NCBI GenBank assembly: GCA_013153205.1 | Contig: JAADEW010000077.1 | Span: 1 to 14,642 of the forward strand | Length of the DNA: 14,642 bases | Direction of reading: 5' to 3' | From: Deferribacteres bacterium | GTDB taxonomy: Bacteria > Thermosulfidibacterota > Thermosulfidibacteria > Thermosulfidibacterales > Thermosulfidibacteraceae | In this document: positions 1 to 6,839 of the stretch, one piece after another | How positions within the stretch are numbered: position 1 is the stretch's first letter | Layout of the letters: the number at the start of each line of letters is the position of its first letter | Made by a program: the position numbers and the translations under genes | The notes under the pieces: generated by a model | Seen by the model: only the letters and a program-made list of their open reading frames with translations | Database searches by the model: none | Told to the model about the DNA's origin: nothing

Positions 1-313
1 AAAGGATTCCGCCCGCTGTCACCAGTAAGAAGAAGATAACTCCCTGCCAGAACTCGCTGTCCACATAGTCCTGAACCACCATCCAGACACCGTTAAGACC
101 GTGATACAAAGCACAAACCAGAAAGACCATATCTATAACTTTCCAAGCCGGAGTGGCGAGCCTCGGCGCTATCCTTTCATAGGTTACGCCCTCAGGTTTG
201 GGAAGACCGTGAGTTACCCAGAAGTGAACGAGAAGCAATACGAGAAGCAATACCCCCGTTATCCTCTGGAAGAGCCACGCATAAAAACCGCCAGAAGTTC
301 TTTTCTCCTTCAT
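1..313 (-). CDS. sdhD: Succinate dehydrogenase/fumarate reductase membrane anchor SdhD (partial, runs off left edge)
   Basis: Reading the minus strand from the ATG at 313-311 gives an open frame of at least 104 residues, starting MKEKRTSGGFYAWLFQRITG, with no stop before the window edge. It is a small hydrophobic protein: a first membrane helix at about residues 13-33, a second at about 60-80 and the start of a third at about 91. The QRITG motif (16-20) and the ALYHGLNG segment (68-75) match the quinone-site region and heme-ligand helix of SdhC/SdhD anchors, with H71 the likely heme b ligand and H30 a second candidate. A perfect AGGAGGT ribosome-binding site (327-321) lies 7 bases before the start. 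It follows sdhC by 15 bp, so the two are surely cotranscribed. It should anchor the SdhAB catalytic subunits in the membrane and pass electrons to or from quinone. SdhA/SdhB are expected further left. The C-terminus is missing here. Confidence 0.85.
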   Translation of the reverse strand, partial: MKEKRTSGGFYAWLFQRITGVLLLVLLLVHFWVTHGLPKPEGVTYERIAPRLATPAWKVIDMVFLVCALYHGLNGVWMVVQDYVDSEFWQGVIFFLLVTAGGIL

Positions 314-328
314 CTCTACAACCTCCTT

Positions 329-715
329 TTATTTTAAGGCGTGCAGGAAGTGCATGAACATAGGTATTCCACCTATGAGGAACAGAAAAACTGCTATTGC
401 CATAACCGCTCCAAAGATAGCCTTGTGGGCAGAAGCAGCGTTGTCAGCAAACTCAACAATGATAATCCTCAATCCGTTAAAGGCGTGATACAGCACCGTC
501 CCGAGAAGACCTATCTCAAGCAGTAAAAATATGGGAGACTGGACGACGCTCATGACCTTATTAAAACCTTCGGGTCCTGAAGATATGTTGTGAATAACCC
601 AGATGTGGAGCAAAAGATAAAAAACCAGCAAAAGACCGGTTATTCTGTGAAGCACCCAAGCAATAGAACCAAGATGCCAGCGGTAATGTTTGATTACCGG
701 CGGTTTCTGTAACAT
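329..715 (-). CDS. sdhC: Succinate dehydrogenase/fumarate reductase cytochrome b subunit SdhC
   Basis: A 128-residue integral membrane protein with three hydrophobic segments (about 16-41, 62-87 and 99-124), the usual layout and length of SdhC. The N-terminal HRITG motif (23-27) and the LYHAFNGLR motif (75-83) are the family signatures. H77 is the expected axial ligand of heme b, and H37 in helix 1 is a possible second ligand. It anchors the flavoprotein/iron-sulfur subunits and exchanges electrons with the quinone pool. The start at 715 is preceded by an AGGGGGT purine stretch. An overlapping in-phase choice is not available, although an out-of-frame ATG lies 5 bases upstream. It begins 20 bp after the fumarase beta stop and is followed after 15 bp by sdhD, so succinate oxidation and fumarate hydration are coordinated here. 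It resembles SdhD next door unusually closely. Confidence 0.9.
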   Translation of the reverse strand: MLQKPPVIKHYRWHLGSIAWVLHRITGLLLVFYLLLHIWVIHNISSGPEGFNKVMSVVQSPIFLLLEIGLLGTVLYHAFNGLRIIIVEFADNAASAHKAIFGAVMAIAVFLFLIGGIPMFMHFLHALK

Positions 716-735
716 CTCATACCCCCTGCTAAAAT

Positions 736-1296
736 TTATTCAACCACTCTATACTGCTTTATACCAATCTCTTCAAGATTACCACCGTGCGTATCGTAAA
801 CAACTATAACAGGAAAATCTTCCACTTCAAGCCTTCTCACTGCTTCAGGTCCGAGGTCTTCGTAAGCTATCACTTCCGCCTTTTTAATTCTCTGAGATAA
901 AAGTGCGCCACACCCACCAATAGCTCCGAAATAGACAGCTTTATACTTTATGCAGTGCTCCCTGACCTCCTCGCTCATCTTGCCTTTCCCAATCATACCC
1001 TTGAGGCCGAGCCTTATCAATTTGGGAGCATAAGGGTTCATTCTGTAGCTTGTGGTGGGTCCAGCGGCACCTATAGGCCTTCCCGGTTTGGCAGGAGAGG
1101 GACCCACATAGTATATGACCTGACCCTTCACATCAAAGGGAAGAGGCTCACCCTTCTCCAGAGCCTCTATCATTCTCTTGTGTGCCGCATCCCTTCCTGT
1201 ATATATAACGCCGGATATAAGCACTCTGTCTCCGGCTTTCAGCTTCACGACATCTTCGTCACTCAAAGGTGTGGTTAATCTGATTACATCACTCAT
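736..1296 (-). CDS. fumB: Fumarate hydratase class I, beta (C-terminal domain) subunit
   Basis: A 186-residue protein matching the C-terminal domain of class I (4Fe-4S) fumarases/L(+)-tartrate dehydratases, here a separate polypeptide. Family motifs seen: SGVIYTGRDAAHKR (28-41), YVGPSPAKPGRPIGAAGPTT (63-82), YFGAIGGCGALLS (122-134) and a C-terminal DTHG (168-171). With the alpha subunit upstream it should form the enzyme that interconverts fumarate and malate. The start ATG at 1296 has a GGAGG site overlapping the TGA of the alpha gene, only 12 bp away, so the two are probably translationally coupled. The tartrate dehydratase beta subunit (TtdB) is the main alternative. The surrounding mdh and sdh genes argue for fumarase. 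The symbol is used only to mean the second fumarase subunit, not orthology to E. coli FumB. Confidence 0.88.
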   Translation of the reverse strand: MSDVIRLTTPLSDEDVVKLKAGDRVLISGVIYTGRDAAHKRMIEALEKGEPLPFDVKGQVIYYVGPSPAKPGRPIGAAGPTTSYRMNPYAPKLIRLGLKGMIGKGKMSEEVREHCIKYKAVYFGAIGGCGALLSQRIKKAEVIAYEDLGPEAVRRLEVEDFPVIVVYDTHGGNLEEIGIKQYRVVE

Positions 1297-1308
1297 AACA
1301 GACCTCCA

Positions 1309-2148
1309 TCACAGTATAATCTCCTTGTGCCTTGCCACATGGCAGTTTATGTTAATGGCACAAGGAAGGCTCGCTATGTGAACCGGCTCCATCTCAAAGT
1401 GAACCGCCAAAGCAGTCACCGTTCCACCCCAACCCATAGGTCCTATACCAAGCTTGTTCACCCTTTCAAGTATCTCCTGCTCTATACGCGCAATCTCAAC
1501 ATCGGGATTGGGTTTGCCCACGGGCCTCAAAAGGGCTTTTTTGGCGAGGAAAGCAGACCTCTCAAAGGTGCCGCCCACTCCAACTCCCACTATAATAGGC
1601 GGACAGGGGTTGCCTCCCGCCTCATCCACCCTTTTCACCACCGTCTCAATAATTCCTTCCACACCGTCAGCAGGTTTAAGCATTACAACCTGACTCATGT
1701 TTTCGCTACCACCGCCCTTGGGAGCCACCACAATCCTGACTTTATCCCCCGGCACTATGTCGTAGTGGATTACCGGCGGGGTATTGTCCCCTATGTTGGC
1801 TCTGGTGAAAGGATGGCAGGTGGACTTTCTCAGGTATCCTTCCCTGTAGCCCTTCCTCACCCCTTCAAATATAGCATCTTTCAGATTGCCCCCGGTAAAC
1901 CTCACATCCTGCCCTATCTCCATAAATATAACGGCAAGACCGCAGTCCTGACAAATTGGAGCCACCCCTTCCCTCGCAAGGTCAGCGTTTTCTATGATAT
2001 GCTGGAGAACAGCTTTTCCAACAGGAGATTTCTCCTTCTCAATAGCCTCTTTCAACGCATTATAGACATCTTCAGGCAGGTTGTAATTTGCATCTATGCA
2101 AAGCTTTGCTATAGCTTCCGTAACTTCAGAAAGGTCTATAACTCTCAT
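1309..2148 (-). CDS. fumA: Fumarate hydratase class I, alpha (N-terminal, Fe-S) subunit
   Basis: A 279-residue protein matching the N-terminal catalytic domain of class I fumarases. Expected Fe-S ligands are visible: C66 in the CQDCG motif (66-70), C182 in GGNPCPP (178-184) and C269 near the C-terminus (ININCHVARH). The ANIGDNTPP segment (117-125) and the GGGSENMS loop (145-152) are also characteristic. An oxygen-labile 4Fe-4S cluster is therefore expected. The start at 2148 follows an ideal GGAGGTAAGAG site, almost identical to the one used by acn. It lies just downstream of a strong intrinsic terminator placed between it and mdh. The beta subunit gene follows after 12 bp. Tartrate dehydratase alpha is a less likely alternative given the TCA-cycle neighbours. 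The symbol only denotes the first subunit of this split enzyme. Confidence 0.9.
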   Translation of the reverse strand: MRVIDLSEVTEAIAKLCIDANYNLPEDVYNALKEAIEKEKSPVGKAVLQHIIENADLAREGVAPICQDCGLAVIFMEIGQDVRFTGGNLKDAIFEGVRKGYREGYLRKSTCHPFTRANIGDNTPPVIHYDIVPGDKVRIVVAPKGGGSENMSQVVMLKPADGVEGIIETVVKRVDEAGGNPCPPIIVGVGVGGTFERSAFLAKKALLRPVGKPNPDVEIARIEQEILERVNKLGIGPMGWGGTVTALAVHFEMEPVHIASLPCAININCHVARHKEIIL

Positions 2149-2170
2149 CTCTTACCTCCGATAAGGATTG

Positions 2171-2201
2171 AAAAAGGGGGAAACGCGGTTTCCCCCTTTT
2201 T
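2171..2201. terminator. Bidirectional intrinsic terminator between mdh and fumA
   Basis: GGGGGAAAC (2176-2184) pairs perfectly with GTTTCCCCC (2188-2196) around a GCG loop. A-tracts and T-tracts on either side extend the stem and supply U-runs for both strands. For the minus-strand operon it lies 27 bp or less after mdh (stop 2228) and 22 bp before the fumA start (2148). There is no room for a complete promoter between the T-run and the fumA ribosome-binding site, so fumA must be read through it or from a promoter upstream of the hairpin. Confidence 0.85.
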
Positions 2202-2227
2202 TGCGACTTTTAAGGGAGTGCTTATCC

Positions 2228-3175
2228 TTACTTAATGTAACCAAACTCTTTAAGCTTATCTATAAGCCCTTTAACTCTTCCGGCAGATGCCTGAAGGGCT
2301 TTGAGCTCATCGTCGGTGAGTTTAAGCTCTATGATTTTCTCCACACCATTGGCACCCAAGAGGCAGGGAACACCACAATAAACGCCGTTTATGCCGTATT
2401 CTCCCTCGCACAGAGCGGCACAGGGCTGAATCCTCTTCTGGTCTTTCAGGATAGCCTCAACCATCTCAACAGTGGCGAGAGCAGGTGCATAGTATGCAGA
2501 ACCGGTCTTCAAGAGCTTAACAATCTCGCCGCCGCCAACCCTTGTCCTCTGAACGAGAGCCTCAATCCTGTCGGGAGGAATGAGCTCCGTGATAGGAATA
2601 CCGCTAACCGTGGTGAACCTGGGCAGAGGCACCATGTCGTCACCGTGACCGCCCAGAACCATGGCGGATATCTCCTTCACAGAAATGCCGAGCTCCATGG
2701 CAATAAAGGCACGGAACCTTGCAGAGTCAAGGTTACCAGCCTGTCCGAGCACCCTGTTTTTGGGGAATCCAGACACAGCCCAGGCAAGCTGGGTCATGGC
2801 GTCAAGAGGATTGGTGACCACAATTATTGTGCAGTTAGGAGAATACTTCACTATCTGCTCGGTAACAGCTTTGATGATGCCAGCGTTCTTATCAAGAAGC
2901 TCGTCCCTGCTCATACCGGGTTTTCTGGGAAGTCCGGCGGTAATAACGGCTATATCGGAATCGGCTGTATCTTTGTAATCGTTGGTTCCGATTATCTTGG
3001 AGTCCCATCCCTCAAGAGGAGTAGCCTCAAACATGTCAAGAGCCTTACCCTGAGGCATATCCTCCACGATATCAATGAGGACCACATCACCAAGCTCTTT
3101 TATGGCGCAAAACAGAGCAACATGCTCTCCCACATGCCCCGCGCCAACCACTGTAATTTTAGGTCTTCTACCCAT
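2228..3175 (-). CDS. mdh: Malate dehydrogenase (LDH/MDH family)
   Basis: A 315-residue NAD(P)-dependent dehydrogenase that interconverts malate and oxaloacetate. It has a Rossmann GAGHVG motif (11-16) with D35 at the end of strand 2, which suggests NAD preference. The active-site loop GLPRKPGMSR (81-90) carries the two arginines typical of malate rather than lactate dehydrogenase. The catalytic pair is D150 in GNLDSARFR and H177 in GGHGDDMVP. The start was set at the ATG at 3175 because GGAGGTGA lies 5 bases upstream and the protein then begins MGRRPKITVVGAG, as in the family. An in-frame ATG at 3232 would add 19 residues translated through a terminator hairpin and is rejected. It lies between citrate synthase and fumarase genes on the same strand, with intrinsic terminators at both junctions. 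Confidence 0.95.
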   Translation of the reverse strand: MGRRPKITVVGAGHVGEHVALFCAIKELGDVVLIDIVEDMPQGKALDMFEATPLEGWDSKIIGTNDYKDTADSDIAVITAGLPRKPGMSRDELLDKNAGIIKAVTEQIVKYSPNCTIIVVTNPLDAMTQLAWAVSGFPKNRVLGQAGNLDSARFRAFIAMELGISVKEISAMVLGGHGDDMVPLPRFTTVSGIPITELIPPDRIEALVQRTRVGGGEIVKLLKTGSAYYAPALATVEMVEAILKDQKRIQPCAALCEGEYGINGVYCGVPCLLGANGVEKIIELKLTDDELKALQASAGRVKGLIDKLKEFGYIK

Positions 3176-3201
3176 AACTTCACCTCCGTTTGGTTTTAAA
3201 T

Positions 3202-3227
3202 AAAAAAAGGGGAGCGTATAGCTCCCC
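3202..3227 (-). terminator. Intrinsic terminator between gltA and mdh
   Basis: On the minus strand GGGGAGC (3227-3221) and GCTCCCC (3215-3209) form a perfect 7-bp stem with a TATAC loop, followed by seven T residues and TATTT. It starts 9 bases after the gltA stop and its T-run ends about 26 bases before the mdh start, directly upstream of the mdh ribosome-binding site. This is a textbook terminator for gltA, but it leaves no room for a separate mdh promoter after it. Confidence 0.88.
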
Positions 3228-3235
3228 TCCAAAAT

Positions 3236-4561
3236 TTAGCCTTCAGACACAGGTAAGCTTTCAGCCACTTCCTTAACCCATCTTGTGGTGATGGATTTGG
3301 GCCTTTCAATGGGCAGCAGGTATCCCCTTGCAAGTATAGCCTGAGCGGTCATACCAAGTGCCCTGGAAACACCGAAGAAGACGGTGTAGAAGTCAAACTC
3401 TTTGATACCGAAGTGATAGAGAAGCACACCAGAGTGAGCATCAACATTGGGCCAGGGGTTCTTGGCTTTACCGTGTTTCATGAGAACCTGAGGCACAACC
3501 TCATAAGCCAGGGAGACAATCTTGAAGAGCTCGTCATCCGCCATGTATTTAAGAGCAAACTCTCTCTGAGCCGTGTATCTGGGGTCTGTAACCCTCAGCA
3601 CTGCGTGGCCGTATCCGGGAATAACCTGACCGGAGTTGAGGGTTTCCCAGCAGAACTCTTCAAGCTGTTCCTTCGTGGGAACGCCACCAAACTTTTCGTA
3701 AAGCATCATTATCCATCTCAAGCACTCCTGATTGGCAAGACCGTGAAGAGGTCCGGCAAGGCCATCCAGTCCCGCAGAGACAGAGTAGTAAATGTCGGAA
3801 AGGGCAGAGCTTACCAGGAAGTTGGTGTGGGCAGAAACATTACCGCCCTCGTGGTCAGAGTGGAGGAAGAGGTAAAGCCTCATCAGCTCATAGAAAGCAG
3901 GGTCGTCGTTTCCAAGCATGTGGGCAAAGTTTGCTCCCCAGTCAAGGTTGGGGTCGGGAGCGATAAAGGTGTCGTCTTTGTATTTTCTTCTGTAGATGTA
4001 TGCGGCAATTCCCGTGATTCTTGCGAGAAGATTGAGGGAATCTTCAAACATAGCCTCCCAGTATTCCTCTCTCCTCATGCCTTCCTGATACCTTTTGGCG
4101 AAAATGGACTCCTTCTGCATGGCAAGGATAGCAGCGGAGAACTGGGTCATTGGATGGGTGTCAACGGGCATCGCCCTGATAACATCAATTACATACTGAG
4201 GAACGGTAGCTCTCTTCGCAAACTCAGCGGTAAGCTCTTTCACGGCTTCCTCTGTGGGAAGCTCACCGGTAAGAAGCAGATACCACAGACCCTCAGGCAG
4301 GGGCTCTTCACCGCCGGGGGCTGAAGGAAGTTTGGCATCTCCTTTTCTCAACTCAGGAATTGTATATCCACGAAACTTGACACCTTCGTTGGGGAAGACT
4401 TCAGAAGTATCACAAATGAGCGCTTTGAGTCCCCTCATACCACCGTAGGCATGTCCTATGGTGCAGTCCATTGTTTTTCTGTTTCCGTAGGTCTTTCTTA
4501 TCTGAGCTACTTCAGCTCTCCACTGGGGTATCAGTTCAGCCAATTTTTCCTTTAACTTCAT
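3236..4561 (-). CDS. gltA: Citrate synthase (Si type, eukaryote-like)
   Basis: A 441-residue citrate synthase, which condenses acetyl-CoA with oxaloacetate (reversible in some anaerobes). The catalytic triad is plain: H273 in GPLHGLANQ, H319 in GYGHAVLRVTDPR and D374 in PNVDAHSG. These match H274, H320 and D375 of the pig heart enzyme nearly residue for residue. The PNVDAHSGVLL form is that of the eukaryote-like Si group also found in Geobacter-type bacteria, not the E. coli type II hexamer. The start at 4561 (MKLKEKLAELIPQ) was chosen because GGGAGGTG lies just upstream. An in-frame ATG at 4636 would add 25 unlike residues and lies upstream of the predicted promoter. It is flanked by terminators on both sides, so it may be its own transcription unit driven by the TTGACT/TATCAC promoter at 4592-4620. 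Confidence 0.95.
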   Translation of the reverse strand: MKLKEKLAELIPQWRAEVAQIRKTYGNRKTMDCTIGHAYGGMRGLKALICDTSEVFPNEGVKFRGYTIPELRKGDAKLPSAPGGEEPLPEGLWYLLLTGELPTEEAVKELTAEFAKRATVPQYVIDVIRAMPVDTHPMTQFSAAILAMQKESIFAKRYQEGMRREEYWEAMFEDSLNLLARITGIAAYIYRRKYKDDTFIAPDPNLDWGANFAHMLGNDDPAFYELMRLYLFLHSDHEGGNVSAHTNFLVSSALSDIYYSVSAGLDGLAGPLHGLANQECLRWIMMLYEKFGGVPTKEQLEEFCWETLNSGQVIPGYGHAVLRVTDPRYTAQREFALKYMADDELFKIVSLAYEVVPQVLMKHGKAKNPWPNVDAHSGVLLYHFGIKEFDFYTVFFGVSRALGMTAQAILARGYLLPIERPKSITTRWVKEVAESLPVSEG

Positions 4562-4591
4562 AATACACCTCCCGCTTTTTGGTCTATTCTT

Positions 4592-4620
4592 GTGATAGTG
4601 GATACAAGTATAAAAGTCAA
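4592..4620 (-). promoter_or_regulatory. Predicted sigma-70-type promoter of gltA
   Basis: On the minus strand TTGACT (4620-4615) and TATCAC (4597-4592) are separated by exactly 17 bases, about 30 bases upstream of the gltA start codon. This is the best promoter-like pair in the 216-bp gap between acn and gltA, and it lies downstream of the acn terminator. An imperfect inverted repeat, CTTGT-N10-ACAAG (4608-4589), covers the spacer and -10 and could be an operator. Confidence 0.55.
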
Positions 4621-4718
4621 CATACCCAAGAGCCAAAGTTTAGGCAGAATTTTTAACAACTTGTAGGGATTTCGGAGAAAAAATTTTTCGGGTTTTGAAA
4701 AAAGTTTTGAGAAAATTG

Positions 4719-4762
4719 AAAAGGGGGAGGGAAAACAACCGATACACAGCCTTTCCCTCCCC
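4719..4762 (-). terminator. Intrinsic terminator downstream of acn
   Basis: On the minus strand GGGGAGGGAAA (4762-4752) pairs perfectly over 11 bp with TTTCCCTCCCC (4734-4724). The loop is 17 bases and TTTTC follows. It starts 15 bases after the aconitase stop codon. The T-run is short but the stem is GC-rich at its base, so termination of the acn transcript is likely. Confidence 0.75.
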
Positions 4763-4777
4763 ATGAGGCATAACAGC

Positions 4778-6769
4778 TTACTCTTTAATTTCTATCTCCT
4801 TGAAGGACTTGGTGCCAAACTCCTTGGCAACATTGAGCATACCACCAAGAAGCACAATCTTTCTTTCCCTATCGGACAGGTCAACCTTGAGCATGATGTC
4901 AAGCCCCTTGTTCTCAACATGCATGACGAAGGTATCCCTTCCCTCTATCAAGCCTTTTCTTATACCCTCTATCCTCACCTTATCTCCCTGGTCAATCTTA
5001 TCGTAATCTTCCGGATTGACGAAATACATGGGAACTATACCAAAGTTGATGAGGTTGGCTCTGTGGATTCTCTCAATGGACACAGCGATAACAGCCTTCA
5101 CCCCGAGATACATGGGGCACAAAGCCGCATGTTCCCTTGAAGAACCCTGTCCGTAGGACTCTCTTGCCACTATAATGTTGTGAATCCCCTTGTTTTTGTT
5201 TTCAAGAGCACGCTTGGCAAAGGTGGGGTCAACGCTTTCAAAGACGAACTCCGCATACTTGGGCACATTGGACCTGTATTTCAAGCGCTGTCCCGCGGGC
5301 ATGATGTGGTCGGTGGTAATCTTGTCTCCCACCTTAATGGTAACCTCACCCACAATGTCGTGAGGTAGCGGGTCGTTGGGAGGCGGAGGCACAATGTTGG
5401 GACCCCTGTATATCTGCACCTTCTCCGGTTCATCAGAAGGCGGAAGTATCATGGAATCATCAATAAGGAACTTCTCGGGCAGTTTGACGTCGGGATACTG
5501 AATGCCGTATTTTTCCTCAAGCTTTCTCGGGTCAAGGAAAGCTCCCTCTATTGCACAGGCCGCCGCCGTTTCGGGGCTGACGAGATACACACCGGCGGTG
5601 AGGGTTCCGGACCTGCCGTAGAAGTTACGGTTGTTGGTTCTGACGGAAACTGCGTTGTTCTTGGGTGCCTGTCCCATACCGATACAGAAACCGCACGCAA
5701 GCTCCTGAAGTCTAATACCGAACTCAAAGAGGGCATCCAGCATACCCTCCTGGTCTATCATCCTCAAAACCTGCTTGGAACCGGGAGCCACAACCACATC
5801 TATGTGAGCGGGGCAGTGTCTTCCGGAAGCCTTGAGTATCCTCGCAAAGGTCATAAGGTCACGGTAGGAAGAGTTGGTACATGAACCCACACACACCTGG
5901 TCCACCACCTTACCCTCAAGCTCCGACACAGGCACAACATTGTCCGGGCTGTGGGGGCAGGCAACGAGAGGCTCAAGCTCGGAAAGGTCTATCTCTATAA
6001 TCTTCTGGTATTCGGCGTCAGCATCCGCTTCAAGTGGAATCCAGTCTTCCTCTCTGTCCTGAGCCTTCAAAAACTCTCTGGTGATTTCGTCTGAGGGGAA
6101 TATAGAGAAGGTAACACCGAGCTCTGCTCCCATGTTGGTTATGGTAGCACGCTCAGGAACGGTAAGGGTTTTCACGCCGGGACCAAAATACTCAACCACC
6201 CAGCCCACATTTCCTTTGGTGGTGAGAAGCCTCAACATGTGAAGTATCACATCCTTAGCCGACACCCAGGGTTTGAGCTTGCCGGTGAGCTTCACTCCTA
6301 TAACCTTGGGGCAGGTCATGTAGAAGGGCCTTCCAGCCATAGCCACGGAGACATCAAGTCCACCGGCACCTATGGCTATCATACCTATACCACCACCTGT
6401 GGGTGTGTGGGAATCGGAGCCCAGCAGGGTTTTGCCCGGCTTCCCAAATCTTTCAAGGTGAACCTGATGGCATATACCGTTTCCGGGCTTGGAATAGAGG
6501 CAACCGTATTTGGCGGCAAAAGTCCTCAAATACTCGTGGTCGTCCTTGTCCTCATAGCCCATCTGTATGGTTTTGTGGTCAATGTAGATAACAGACTTTT
6601 CAGTCTGCACGCGGGGAACGCCCATCATCTCAAACTCAATGGCCGCCATAGTCCCCGTAGCATCCTGATAGAGGGTCTGGTCAATCTTTATGGCTATCTC
6701 TTTTCCCGGTTCGAGCTCACCCTCTACCAGGTGCTCCTTCAAAATTTTCTGAACAAGGTTCAATCCCAT
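4778..6769 (-). CDS. acn: Aconitate hydratase (Aquifex-type aconitase)
   Basis: A 663-residue aconitase that interconverts citrate and isocitrate through cis-aconitate. 4Fe-4S ligands are C297 in VGSCTNSS and C359/C362 in ACGFCIG. The DSHTPTGGGIG motif (118-128) and the swivel-domain QGSSREHAAL (541-550, active-site Ser/Arg) are intact. The four aconitase domains are in the usual order, with the swivel domain C-terminal after the PPPPNDPLP linker (461-469). At about 660 residues it is shorter than AcnA (about 890) and near the length of mitochondrial-like and 'Aquifex-type' enzymes. The start at 6769 follows a perfect GGAGGTAAGAG site. hemB ends 70 bp upstream on the same strand without a clear terminator. 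That gap holds an 18-bp palindrome that could regulate acn. Isopropylmalate isomerase is excluded because both catalytic and swivel domains are in one chain with aconitase-type motifs. Confidence 0.95.
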   Translation of the reverse strand: MGLNLVQKILKEHLVEGELEPGKEIAIKIDQTLYQDATGTMAAIEFEMMGVPRVQTEKSVIYIDHKTIQMGYEDKDDHEYLRTFAAKYGCLYSKPGNGICHQVHLERFGKPGKTLLGSDSHTPTGGGIGMIAIGAGGLDVSVAMAGRPFYMTCPKVIGVKLTGKLKPWVSAKDVILHMLRLLTTKGNVGWVVEYFGPGVKTLTVPERATITNMGAELGVTFSIFPSDEITREFLKAQDREEDWIPLEADADAEYQKIIEIDLSELEPLVACPHSPDNVVPVSELEGKVVDQVCVGSCTNSSYRDLMTFARILKASGRHCPAHIDVVVAPGSKQVLRMIDQEGMLDALFEFGIRLQELACGFCIGMGQAPKNNAVSVRTNNRNFYGRSGTLTAGVYLVSPETAAACAIEGAFLDPRKLEEKYGIQYPDVKLPEKFLIDDSMILPPSDEPEKVQIYRGPNIVPPPPNDPLPHDIVGEVTIKVGDKITTDHIMPAGQRLKYRSNVPKYAEFVFESVDPTFAKRALENKNKGIHNIIVARESYGQGSSREHAALCPMYLGVKAVIAVSIERIHRANLINFGIVPMYFVNPEDYDKIDQGDKVRIEGIRKGLIEGRDTFVMHVENKGLDIMLKVDLSDRERKIVLLGGMLNVAKEFGTKSFKEIEIKE

Positions 6770-6800
6770 CTCTTACCTCCTTATCCTTTTTCCCTGAACC

Positions 6801-6818
6801 TGTGAAATATATTTCACA
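6801..6818 (-). promoter_or_regulatory. 18-bp perfect palindrome (putative operator) upstream of acn
   Basis: TGTGAAATATATTTCACA is an exact inverted repeat 31 bp before the acn start. Its AT centre could itself serve as a -10 element, with a weak TTGTGT -35 at 6836-6831. The arms look like those of CRP or Rex sites, but those have TGTGA-N6-TCACA. Here the spacing is N8, so the regulator is not identified. Confidence 0.6.
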
Positions 6819-6839
6819 AGTAGCATCAAAACACAAGCC

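Noticed and set aside
1327..3199. Long plus-strand open frames (about 300-340 codons) opposite fumA and mdh
   Set aside because: They lie wholly antisense to genes with clear family motifs and ribosome-binding sites, and their translations show no recognisable domain. They are codon-bias shadows.
3413..4324. A 303-codon plus-strand frame opposite gltA
   Set aside because: Antisense to citrate synthase with all catalytic residues in place. No ribosome-binding site or recognisable protein motif.
4562..4636. Upstream ATG extending citrate synthase by 25 residues
   Set aside because: The extension crosses the predicted gltA promoter and gives a cysteine/histidine-rich tail unlike the family. 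The ATG at 4561 has a strong ribosome-binding site and gives catalytic residue numbering matching the pig enzyme.
6801..6818. Assigning the acn palindrome to CRP or Rex
   Set aside because: Both use TGTGA-N6-TCACA spacing. This site has N8, so naming the regulator would be unsupported.
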